Assembly: GCA_900772575.1 (NCBI GenBank)
Contig: CAAHEN010000050.1
Location: 1-10,904, forward strand
DNA length: 10,904 bases
Origin: Bacteroidaceae bacterium
GTDB taxonomy: Bacteria > Bacteroidota > Bacteroidia > Bacteroidales > Bacteroidaceae
Reading direction: 5' to 3'
Within the stretch, counting starts at the first letter, position 1; each line of letters begins with the position of its first letter. The position numbers and the translations under genes are program-made. The notes beneath the pieces were generated by a model, which made no database searches, was not told the origin of the DNA, and saw only the letters and a program-made list of their open reading frames with translations. This document shows, piece by piece, positions 1-5,831 of this stretch.

Positions 1-423
1 CAGGCCGAGACGGCGGGCCATGAGGGCGACAGCCGTCCCGACATGTCCCACCCCGACAATGGCCATAGTTGTCCCCGCCCCTAGTCGCAAGCCTCTCTTT
101 GCGGCCAACAGCGCCAGGACGCATTCGACATATTGCGCCACGCTCGTGGCGTTACAGCCCGGGCAGTTGGCCCAGCCGATGCCGGCACTGGCAAGGTAGG
201 CGGTGTCGAGATGGTCATAGCCGATGGTGGCAGTGGCGATAAAACGGACAGTGCTGCCCGCCAGCAACTGGCGGTTGCAGTGGGTACGGGTGCGTATGAT
301 GAGGGCACCAGCCTGTCGCACGTCGGCGGCGTTGATGGCGCCGCCGGGCAGATAGACGGCTTCGCCGAGGCGTTCGGCGAAGCCGCGTATGAACGGAATC
401 TTGTCGTCGATGACGAGACGCAT
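1..423 (-). CDS. pdxB: 4-phosphoerythronate dehydrogenase, N-terminal part (cut by window edge)
   Basis: Codes for the first 141 residues of a D-2-hydroxyacid dehydrogenase of the PdxB type. The family oxidises 4-phospho-D-erythronate in the deoxyxylulose-phosphate-dependent route to pyridoxal phosphate, in the cytoplasm. Seen here: start MRLVIDDKIPFIRG, the PdxB-typical stretch TATIGYDHLD at residues 64-73, NCPGCNATSVAQYV at about 86-99, and the start of the NAD-binding Rossmann fold with GVGHVG at 124-129. The catalytic Arg/Glu/His residues and C-terminal domain lie beyond position 1; the family is usually about 350-380 residues, so well over half is missing. The ATG at 421-423 is the natural start because it gives the family N-terminus. 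It follows the aminopeptidase P gene in the same direction after 53 nt with no promoter visible between, so co-transcription is likely. A general D-isomer dehydrogenase is the alternative, but the N-terminal motifs favour PdxB. Confidence 0.88.
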   Translation of the reverse strand, partial: MRLVIDDKIPFIRGFAERLGEAVYLPGGAINAADVRQAGALIIRTRTHCNRQLLAGSTVRFIATATIGYDHLDTAYLASAGIGWANCPGCNATSVAQYVECVLALLAAKRGLRLGAGTTMAIVGVGHVGTAVALMARRLGL

Positions 424-476
424 GATGTGTTTTTTCGGGATTGTGAAGAAAACGGGATAAGATGAAGCCGGTGCCA

Positions 477-2291
477 TCAGTACGGGCACACGGGCGCTGT
501 GGCGGTCTTGAGCCACTGGCGGTCGGCGGCATCGTCCAAGTGGGGCAGGAGACGCTCGGCCACGGTGGCGTGATAGGCGTTGAGCCAGTCCGTCTCCGTC
601 TTGGTGAGCAGGGAGAAGTCCACTGGGCGCAGGTCGATGGGGCAGAGTGTGAGCGGCTCGAACTCCAGAAAGTGTCCGAAGTCGGTCGTACCGCTGTCGA
701 CGGTCAGCAGGGTGTTCTCGATGCGCACGCCGAAGCGCCCGGTGACGTAGATGCCCGGCTCGTCGGTGATGGTCATGCCGGCGCGGAAGGGCACGAGGGT
801 GCAGGGGCGCACATTCTTGCGTATCTGCTGTGGCCCCTCATGGACGCAGAGCCGGTGGCCGACACCATGACCGGTGCCATGGCCAAAGTCGTAACCGGCC
901 TGCCACATGGCGTAACGGGCGGCCAGGTCGAGCTGTAGGCCGGTCGTCCCCTCCGGAAAGCGGCAGCGCGACAGGCCGATGTGTCCCTTGAGCACCAGGG
1001 TATAGACCCTCCGCTCCTCGTCCGTCACGGGGCCGAGGGCAATGGTGCGGGTGATGTCGGTGGTGCCACAGTCATAGTGTGCGCCGCTGTCGAGGAGCAG
1101 CAGGCCCTCAGGACGCAGAGGGGCGGCAGTGGCAGCGTCGGCCTCGTAGTGTACGATGGCACCGTGGGCGGCATAGCCCGCGATGGTGGCGAAACTGAGA
1201 CCGAGGTAGCCCGGTTGCTCGGCGCGCAGGGCCGTCAGGCGCTTGTCTACGGTCAACTCAGTCTGTCCGCCCTGTGGCACAGCCGTGTCCAGCCAGCGCA
1301 GGAAGCGCACCATGGCCACGCCGTCGCGCACCATGGCCTCACGGAATCCAGCCTGTTCCTCGGGCGACTTGACAGCACGGAGCATGTCGACGTGCCAAGT
1401 GACATAACGGGCCTTGATGCCCTGTTCCGCACAGCAGTCGGTGACGCGCAGGTTCATCGTCCGCGGGAATGCCAGCACGTCGGTCGTGGGCAGGTCTTCG
1501 ATGAAGTTTTTCCAGCCCTTGTAGCGGGCCATGCCGACGCCGATGCCGACCAGATAGTGTTTCACCTCGTCAGAGAGGCGCGTCAGGTCTGTGAAAAGGA
1601 TGGCGCGGTGCTCACCGACAAAGAGATAGCTGACAAAGAGCGGGGTGTAGGGGATGTCTGAGGCTCTGAGATTGAGGGCCCAGGCTATCTCAGAGAGGTC
1701 GTTAATGCCGAAGTAGGCAGCCTCCGGACACTCGGCGTGTTCGACCTCGTAGATGCGGCGCAGCTTCGAGGCAGCACTCGCTCCTGTCAACGTGTCGGGC
1801 ACGATGGTCACCGGCGTGGCTGGCAGGTCGGGGCGGTCTGTCCAGATGATGCGGAACGGGTCTTCCTCACTGCCGCGCCGCAGGTATTCCGGACCGAGCG
1901 CACCGAGCAAGTCGTCGCGTAGTTGCGCGGTCATCATCTCGCCGTAATAGCCGATGGTGCAGCCTGGCGCAAGCTGTGCAGCCAGCCACTGCGCCACCGT
2001 GGGCACACCGGGCTCACCGTCGCGCATCAGTTCGACGGTCGTGCCGGCCAGCTGCGTCTCAGCCTGCAAGTAATAGCGAGAGTCTGTCCACAATGCGGCG
2101 GCGCTTGCTGTGACGACGGCGATGCCGGCTGATCCGTCGAACCCGGTCAGCCATTCGCGGGCCTTCCAGTAGTCGGGGGTGTACTCGCTGTTGTGGGGGT
2201 CGATGGTCGGGACAATGAAGGCGTCGAAATGCTCTTCGGCCATCCATCGCCGCAAGGCTTTGAGGTGCTGTTTGTTCTGTGCGGTGTTCAT
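477..2291 (-). CDS. pepP: Xaa-Pro aminopeptidase (aminopeptidase P, M24B)
   Basis: A 604-residue cytoplasmic metallopeptidase that removes an N-terminal residue preceding proline. Layout: creatinase-type N-terminal domain (about 5-140), a second such domain (about 160-300), the pita-bread M24 catalytic domain (about 310-535) and the short C-terminal extension of the long, APP1-like form. All five dinuclear metal ligands are visible: D401 in LLLLDSG, D412 in TTDITRT, H475 in GHGTGHGVG, E511 in TDEPGIY and E525 in RIENT; H377 and H484 (VHEGP) fit the catalytic histidines. The length matches the roughly 600-residue three-domain subgroup rather than the roughly 440-residue E. coli PepP, so the symbol is used in the broad sense. 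The start is the ATG at 2289-2291, with a -7 box TAACTTTG ending 38 nt upstream and no signal peptide. It is probably co-transcribed with pdxB. No broken or missing parts were seen. Confidence 0.93.
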   Translation of the reverse strand: MNTAQNKQHLKALRRWMAEEHFDAFIVPTIDPHNSEYTPDYWKAREWLTGFDGSAGIAVVTASAAALWTDSRYYLQAETQLAGTTVELMRDGEPGVPTVAQWLAAQLAPGCTIGYYGEMMTAQLRDDLLGALGPEYLRRGSEEDPFRIIWTDRPDLPATPVTIVPDTLTGASAASKLRRIYEVEHAECPEAAYFGINDLSEIAWALNLRASDIPYTPLFVSYLFVGEHRAILFTDLTRLSDEVKHYLVGIGVGMARYKGWKNFIEDLPTTDVLAFPRTMNLRVTDCCAEQGIKARYVTWHVDMLRAVKSPEEQAGFREAMVRDGVAMVRFLRWLDTAVPQGGQTELTVDKRLTALRAEQPGYLGLSFATIAGYAAHGAIVHYEADAATAAPLRPEGLLLLDSGAHYDCGTTDITRTIALGPVTDEERRVYTLVLKGHIGLSRCRFPEGTTGLQLDLAARYAMWQAGYDFGHGTGHGVGHRLCVHEGPQQIRKNVRPCTLVPFRAGMTITDEPGIYVTGRFGVRIENTLLTVDSGTTDFGHFLEFEPLTLCPIDLRPVDFSLLTKTETDWLNAYHATVAERLLPHLDDAADRQWLKTATAPVCPY

Positions 2292-2329
2292 AATCGTGAC
2301 GTCGGAATGGACGTGGCTAGTTATGCGGA

Positions 2330-2337
2330 CAAAGTTA
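2330..2337 (-). promoter_or_regulatory. Putative -7 box of the pepP-pdxB promoter
   Basis: Read on the minus strand this is TAACTTTG, matching the Bacteroidales sigma-70 -7 consensus TAnnTTTG. It lies 38 nt upstream of the aminopeptidase P start, which predicts a short leader of about 30 nt. No good TTTG -33 box is seen at the usual 19-21 bp spacing. Confidence 0.6.
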
Positions 2338-2484
2338 CAAGTTTTCTCTGAATCTGTGCGGCGTGAAACCGACAGAATTTTCCAGATCGTTCAATTTCTT
2401 TTTGTTGCCCTTGCAAAGGGTGCCAGCCGTCAATCGTTTGGCATTTATGACGGTCGGTGTGATTACTGTATGCTAAAAAAGTTG

Positions 2485-2492
2485 TATATTTG
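2485..2492 (+). promoter_or_regulatory. Putative -7 box of the first kinase gene
   Basis: TATATTTG matches TAnnTTTG and ends 25 nt before the ATG at 2518, giving a leader of roughly 20 nt. This supports choosing that start over the longer frame that reaches back into the aminopeptidase gene. The -33 box is degenerate (TGTG at 2458-2461, 23-bp spacer). Just upstream lie two small inverted repeats, CCCTT-gca-AAGGG (2408-2420) and CCGTCA/TGACGG (2427-2432 and 2448-2453). They could be operator-like, but nothing more can be said. Confidence 0.6.
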
Positions 2493-2517
2493 CACCCATA
2501 GCAAGCTCCCCGATGTC

Positions 2518-3219
2518 ATGAGAATCATCCTCAACCCCAAATATGAATGTCTGCGCGACTATCTCGCCCATATCGACGAACACTTCGAGAAGGAGGGCCG
2601 CGAGATCTACCGTGACCGTAACGTGCTCCGCACGCTGCGGGTCAACGGCATGACGCTCTGCGTGAAGCGCTACGCACCACTGTCACTGCGCGCCAGCATC
2701 GCCGTGCGCCTTTACAAGGCGTCGAAGGGCAAGCGGGCCTATTTCCGGCCGCTACAGTTGCGCGAGCGTGGCTTCGAGAGTCCGGAACCCATCGCGTTTG
2801 TCAAATACCAGAAAGGCATCTTCAGGACAACCACCTATTTTGTCTGCCTGCACTCGGACTACCGCTACAGCCTCTCCGATGTCATGGCGCTGACTGTCGA
2901 CGAGCGCGCCGCCGTCACGCAGAGCTTTGCCCGCTATGCCGCCCGCCTGCATGAGGATGGCTTCCTGCACCGCGACTTCTCAGCGAGCAACATTCTCTTC
3001 GACAAGATCAACGGGCGCTACCACTTCGCGCTCATCGACACCAACAGCATACGCATCGGCAGGCCGGTCAGCATCGACAAGGGGTGTGCCAACTTCTCAC
3101 GCCTCGTCGGCGACGAGGACTTCTTCGCCCGGCTGGCGAGCGACTATGCCGAGGCGCGGGGTGCCGACCCCGGCGTCTGCTTGCAGCACATCAACCGGGC
3201 CCGCCAACTGGTCGGCTGA
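2518..3219 (+). CDS. InaA/WaaP-family lipopolysaccharide kinase-like protein
   Basis: A 233-residue protein-kinase-fold enzyme of the InaA/WaaP/KdkA group, which phosphorylates Kdo or heptose of lipopolysaccharide at the inner face of the cytoplasmic membrane. Visible kinase elements: K50 in LCVKRYA (ATP lysine), HRDFSASNILF at 151-161 with catalytic D153 and metal-binding N158, and IDTN at 173-176 with D174 in the DFG position. A C-terminal signature GCANFSRL (189-196) and YAEARG (210-215) recurs in the second kinase of this window. There is no signal peptide or membrane segment. The ATG at 2518 was chosen because a -7 box sits 25 nt upstream; the open frame continues to 2179, but that part is antisense to pepP. 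The gene is divergent from pepP. The acceptor sugar is inferred only; a Kdo 4-kinase role would fit Bacteroidales LPS. A small protein or antibiotic kinase is less likely. Confidence 0.82.
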   Translation: MRIILNPKYECLRDYLAHIDEHFEKEGREIYRDRNVLRTLRVNGMTLCVKRYAPLSLRASIAVRLYKASKGKRAYFRPLQLRERGFESPEPIAFVKYQKGIFRTTTYFVCLHSDYRYSLSDVMALTVDERAAVTQSFARYAARLHEDGFLHRDFSASNILFDKINGRYHFALIDTNSIRIGRPVSIDKGCANFSRLVGDEDFFARLASDYAEARGADPGVCLQHINRARQLVG

Positions 3220-3259
3220 ATTTTCCAGGCGCACGCACCCGTTTGCCAGATATATGTTG

Positions 3260-3267
3260 TATCTTTG
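3260..3267 (+). promoter_or_regulatory. Putative -7 box of the cupin gene
   Basis: TATCTTTG matches TAnnTTTG and lies 43 nt upstream of the cupin ATG, in the 91-nt gap after the kinase stop. A TTTG at 3242-3245 is only 14 bp upstream, too close for the standard 19-21 bp spacer, so the -33 box is uncertain. The cupin gene therefore probably has its own promoter as well as possible read-through from the kinase gene. Confidence 0.55.
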
Positions 3268-3310
3268 TATCCAGAACAATTTTCCAACCTATAAAACAAC
3301 AGAGGTACAC

Positions 3311-3631
3311 ATGAACAAGACCATAGATAAGAAGCAGGTCATCGACCTGCAATCGGTCGTCGACTACGCAGAGGGCCGCACCGTCAGCCGTGAGTTGCTC
3401 CACTCGGCAACAGGCTGCATCATCGCCTTTGCCTTCGATGCCGGACAAGGACTCGGCCAGCACACCGCGGCTTTCGAGGTGATGCTCCAGATTCTCGACG
3501 GCGAGGCGGAAATCATGATCGAGGGTGAGACGTTCCACCCCAAAGCCGGCGACATCCTGATCATTCCCAAGAACGCCGTCCACGCTGTCACCGCCCACGT
3601 ACGCTTCAAGATGCTGCTGACCAGGCTCTGA
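3311..3631 (+). CDS. Small single-domain cupin protein
   Basis: A 106-residue protein that is almost entirely one cupin_2 beta-barrel. Cupin motif 1 is seen as GLGQHTAAFE at 47-56 followed by ILDGEAEI, with H51 and E56 as likely metal ligands; the second histidine of the usual HxH is replaced (HTA). Motif 2 is GDILIIPKNAVHAV at 80-93, with P86 and H91. Three ligands suggest that a metal site may survive, but no reaction can be named: such orphan cupins include sugar isomerases, dioxygenases and sensors. The ATG at 3311 is preferred because a -7 box lies upstream and the protein then starts just before the fold; the open frame runs further back through the kinase gene in another frame. It is followed by a strong hairpin at 3666-3714. 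No secretion signal is seen, so it should be cytoplasmic. Confidence 0.82.
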   Translation: MNKTIDKKQVIDLQSVVDYAEGRTVSRELLHSATGCIIAFAFDAGQGLGQHTAAFEVMLQILDGEAEIMIEGETFHPKAGDILIIPKNAVHAVTAHVRFKMLLTRL

Positions 3632-3650
3632 CCGCTCGTGGCCACTAAAC

Positions 3651-3676
3651 TGATATACGCACATGATATACGCACA
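3651..3676 (+). repeat. Perfect 13-bp tandem duplication
   Basis: TGATATACGCACA occurs at 3651-3663 and again directly at 3664-3676. The second copy forms the base of the left arm of the hairpin at 3666-3714, so either copy could pair with the right arm. It looks like a slippage duplication of a terminator foot. Confidence 0.85.
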
Positions 3677-3714
3677 CGGGACACGCCCTCTAGGCGTATC
3701 CCGTGTGCGTATAT
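3666..3714. terminator. 22-bp hairpin between convergent genes
   Basis: The left arm (3666-3687, starting ATATACGCACACGGG) pairs with the right arm (3693-3714, ending CCCGTGTGCGTATAT) around a 5-nt loop CTCTA. Of 22 positions, 21 pair in plus-strand RNA with one C-A mismatch at 3682/3698; in minus-strand RNA that position becomes a U-G wobble, giving an unbroken stem. No long U-tract follows on either side. It lies 34 nt after the cupin stop and beyond a second hairpin from the fadL-like stop, so a bidirectional terminator or 3'-end stabiliser is the likely role. Confidence 0.75.
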
Positions 3715-3730
3715 TACTTATAGGTGTCAG

Positions 3731-3763
3731 CGCCGCTATGCCCGGTCAGCGGGCGCAGCGGCG
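3731..3763 (-). terminator. GC-rich hairpin just after the OmpP1/FadL-like gene
   Basis: Outer arms CGCCGCT (3731-3737) and AGCGGCG (3757-3763) and inner arms GCCCG (3740-3744) and CGGGC (3750-3754) enclose the loop GTCAG; a 2x2 internal bulge separates them. On the minus strand the stem begins 6 nt after the stop codon at 3770-3772. The stem is strong but has no U-tract behind it, so it may act together with the next hairpin. Confidence 0.65.
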
Positions 3764-3769
3764 TGATGT

Positions 3770-5368
3770 TCAGAAGTCCACTTCGAGGCCGATGCCGAAG
3801 ACGTCGTTCGTGCGGTGGAAGTTGTCGTAGCCCGCCGTGTTGTAGCCCTTGAGGCCTTCAGCCACCTGCCCCAGCGCCTGGCTCTCACCTTGGATGATAC
3901 CAAGCTGCTGCTGGGCGACGACTTTCTCCGCCGCCGTGGCATTGGGGTTTTGCAGGATGCCCGCCAGTTGCGCGGCGGCAGTCTGCAACTGTCCGGCCAT
4001 CGGCGTCAGCATTCCGGTGAAGGTCGCGGCCAGACCGGCATAGTCGGCCTGCCGCTTCTCATAATGTTTGTAGAACGTCTTGAAGTAAGCCACATTGAGT
4101 TTCACGCGCTCCTTGAGGCGGAAGGCGGCGCCAATGCCGACCGAGTTGGAGTTGGTCACAAAACTCATGTCGGAGAGGAAACGGCTGTCCCGGCCCAGAC
4201 CGTAGTTCGTGCTCTGCCAGCCTCCGCTGACCGTCCAACGGTCGGAGATGTCATATTCCATGCCGGCCAGCACTTCCCAGCCTCCATGGGCCAAGTGCTT
4301 CTCGCGGTTGTTGTGCTGCGTGGCCTGCTTGTCGAAGTAGTAGTGGAAACCGCCGTTGACGCGCAGTCCGTCCAGAATCTCGTATTGCGCACCCAGCGTC
4401 AGCAGGGCCGGGATGTCGGCGGCAATGCGCTTGCCGTCGTCGTATTCCTCAAGGCCACTGGTGTTCTCGCCGCTGCGGTTCTTCAGTCGCAGGCGTGTCT
4501 TGAACTCATACTTGGCGGCGAAGTTCCAGCGCCCCGTCTTGTAGTCGACGCCGATGATCGGTGCGAACCCCCAGCCGCTCTGGTCACAGTTGAGCTCGCG
4601 GTCGGCCACAAGCCCGGCGAAGTGGGGCAGGTTCTGGTTGGTAAAGAATGTGGCCGCCGGCATACTGACCGCGCCCTGCGGGGTGCGCACGTCGACACTG
4701 ATGCCGCGCACGTAGCCGTAGTAGTTGCAGTCGGCATAGACCACACGGCCCCCGACGCTCACGTTGAGGCCCGGCGCCACTTTGTAGCCCAGGCCGAACT
4801 GCCCGCCGAAGTAGTACTGCCGCCCCTGCATGTGCGTGTCGAGGCTGTAGCCGGTGACTGCGCCCGGCGCGATGGCGCCAATCAGGGTGGGAAGCATGGC
4901 CACCTGGCTCTCAAAGGAGGGCAGGCCGTCGCTGAAGTTGCACTTGCCGCCACCGCCGGTGACGCCGAAATGGAACGAGGCGAACCACTTGTCGCCGATA
5001 CGGGCCAGACTGAACGAGGGAATGACGGGTGCCTGCGCCTTGCCTTCGTAGCGCTTGACGCCGTCGGCGCTGTTGGCCTTGCCGTTGACCGTGCCGAGGG
5101 CAAATGGCAGGGGCGTGCCGGTGCCGAACGACGAAGTCGTGGTGCGCGTCTGGTAGGCGCTCTGCAGGTAGACGCCTAGGTGCCAGCCATTAGTCAGGAA
5201 CCCGACACCGGCAGGATTGAAATAGGCGCCGTCGACACCGATGGCACCGTCACGGGCCGGGTTGCGCAGAAAGTTGACACTCTGGTTGGTGTTGGTGAGG
5301 TAACCTCCGGCTTGGGCACCGATGGCGCAGCACAGACTGGCCGCCGAGGCCAATAGCAATTTTCTCAT
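3770..5368 (-). CDS. OmpP1/FadL/TodX-family outer-membrane transporter
   Basis: A 532-residue outer-membrane beta-barrel of the FadL group, which lets hydrophobic compounds such as long-chain fatty acids cross the outer membrane. A signal peptide is clear: MRKLLLASAASLCCAIGAQA, with cleavage after A20. The N-terminal plug follows with NFLRNPARDGAIG (32-44) and the family hallmark AYFNPAGVGFL (48-58). Alternating strands rich in aromatic residues and glycine continue to a C-terminal strand ending EVDF, the terminal Phe being typical of BAM-inserted barrels. About residues 440-506 form an Ala/Gln-rich, apparently helical stretch before the last strand, larger than a normal turn. The start ATG is at 5366-5368; a full TTTG-N19-TACATTTG promoter lies 28 nt upstream. 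The gene is monocistronic, with two hairpins after it. The substrate is not known, so no symbol is given. Confidence 0.9.
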   Translation of the reverse strand: MRKLLLASAASLCCAIGAQAGGYLTNTNQSVNFLRNPARDGAIGVDGAYFNPAGVGFLTNGWHLGVYLQSAYQTRTTTSSFGTGTPLPFALGTVNGKANSADGVKRYEGKAQAPVIPSFSLARIGDKWFASFHFGVTGGGGKCNFSDGLPSFESQVAMLPTLIGAIAPGAVTGYSLDTHMQGRQYYFGGQFGLGYKVAPGLNVSVGGRVVYADCNYYGYVRGISVDVRTPQGAVSMPAATFFTNQNLPHFAGLVADRELNCDQSGWGFAPIIGVDYKTGRWNFAAKYEFKTRLRLKNRSGENTSGLEEYDDGKRIAADIPALLTLGAQYEILDGLRVNGGFHYYFDKQATQHNNREKHLAHGGWEVLAGMEYDISDRWTVSGGWQSTNYGLGRDSRFLSDMSFVTNSNSVGIGAAFRLKERVKLNVAYFKTFYKHYEKRQADYAGLAATFTGMLTPMAGQLQTAAAQLAGILQNPNATAAEKVVAQQQLGIIQGESQALGQVAEGLKGYNTAGYDNFHRTNDVFGIGLEVDF

Positions 5369-5396
5369 TCTTCGTCAATATTGGTAAATTCGTCGG

Positions 5397-5427
5397 CAAA
5401 TGTACGAAGAATCTGCACACCGACAAA
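5397..5427 (-). promoter_or_regulatory. Bacteroidales-type promoter of the OmpP1/FadL-like gene
   Basis: On the minus strand a TTTG -33 box (5427-5424), an exact 19-bp spacer and the -7 box TACATTTG (5404-5397) match the Bacteroides sigma-70 consensus TTTG-N19-21-TAnnTTTG. It is the most complete promoter in the window. The -7 box ends 28 nt before the ATG, predicting a leader of about 20 nt. The -33 box lies in the loop of a perfect inverted repeat (5411-5441), which suggests regulated access. Confidence 0.8.
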
Positions 5428-5441
5428 GTCCGTGTGCAGAT
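5411..5441. repeat. Perfect 10-bp inverted repeat over the promoter
   Basis: ATCTGCACAC (5411-5420) and GTGTGCAGAT (5432-5441) are exact reverse complements separated by 11 bp. The half-site centres are 21 bp apart, two helical turns. The arms flank the -33 box of the OmpP1/FadL-like promoter and one arm lies in the -33/-7 spacer, as expected for an operator bound by a dimeric regulator. Because the promoter lies across it, a transcribed hairpin is less likely. Confidence 0.7.
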
Positions 5442-5555
5442 AATTTGCGACAGTCGTAAAAATTGGTGTCACCCCGTGTGGCGCTGGGGAATGGGCCGTG
5501 CCGGTCTCAGGACTACACGAAAAGGCAGATGGCCGCTTGCCACCGTTACCTAGAA

Positions 5556-5588
5556 GCACCGCCCCATCCTCTGGCACCCGCCCCATCC
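5556..5588 (+). repeat. Imperfect direct repeat in the intergenic region
   Basis: GCACCGCCCCATCC (5556-5569) recurs as GCACCCGCCCCATCC (5574-5588), differing by one inserted C. The shared core CCGCCCCATCC starts 19 bp apart in the two copies. No function is suggested; the repeat is short and could be chance in GC-rich sequence. Confidence 0.5.
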
Positions 5589-5687
5589 GGTGGTTAGCCT
5601 TTTGCCCACACCGGCGGTGCCTCCCCAAAATCGCCCATTGGATTCGGGTTTGACTTCCCGCCTGTGGGTTTCGTGCATCTAAAATCC

Positions 5688-5733
5688 GGGCCTATCACTG
5701 CGCCGCCAGGTGAAATATCTCTGTGAGAGGCCC
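5688..5733. repeat. 11-bp inverted repeat upstream of the tsaE promoter
   Basis: GGGCCTATCAC (5688-5698) and GTGAGAGGCCC (5723-5733) pair at 10 of 11 positions around a 24-nt loop. The right arm ends 20 bp before the -7 box at 5754, where a -33 box would normally sit and none is seen. It could be an activator site that replaces a -33 box, or a hairpin of an unrecognised transcript. Confidence 0.5.
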
Positions 5734-5753
5734 CTGCCACACGATATTTTTAC

Positions 5754-5761
5754 TACCTTTG
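5754..5761 (+). promoter_or_regulatory. Putative -7 box of the tsaE operon
   Basis: TACCTTTG matches TAnnTTTG and lies 70 nt upstream of the tsaE start, implying a leader of about 60 nt. The -33 region is GC-rich and lacks TTTG, but an inverted repeat (5688-5733) ends there. The leader sequence is rich in CAC/ACC and shows no clear hairpin. Confidence 0.55.
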
Positions 5762-5831
5762 CCCAACATACGGTGGCCACACCCTGACAAGACCACCGGC
5801 ACATCACCACTTAGCACCACACTCGGCATTC

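Larger units (their letters stand above)
5369..5831. other. 463-bp intergenic region between divergent genes
   Basis: No convincing gene lies here. An 87-codon minus-strand frame crosses it but contains the transporter promoter and resembles nothing. From left to right it holds the transporter promoter and its palindrome (5397-5441), a short B12-box-like match on the minus strand (5498-5514) without the rest of a cobalamin riboswitch, an imperfect direct repeat (5556-5569 and 5574-5588), an 11-nt palindrome CACCGGCGGTG (5609-5619), an 11-bp inverted repeat (5688-5698 and 5723-5733) and the -7 box for tsaE (5754-5761). I see no tRNA or recognisable small RNA. Confidence 0.6.

Noticed and set aside
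462..1661. Plus-strand frames of 158 and 226 codons opposite pepP
   Set aside because: Codon-aligned antisense shadows; pepP shows all catalytic residues on the other strand.
2179..2517. 113-codon upstream extension of the first kinase gene
   Set aside because: It overlaps pepP antisense and crosses both divergent promoters; the short form begins just after a -7 box and matches the size of the family.
3815..5179. 454-codon plus-strand frame opposite the OmpP1/FadL-like gene
   Set aside because: Same codon-aligned antisense effect; the sense strand has a signal peptide, family motifs and a consensus promoter.
5365..5628. 87-codon minus-strand frame overlapping the transporter start by 4 nt
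   Set aside because: It contains the complete transporter promoter and its palindrome, has no recognisable domain and no promoter of its own.
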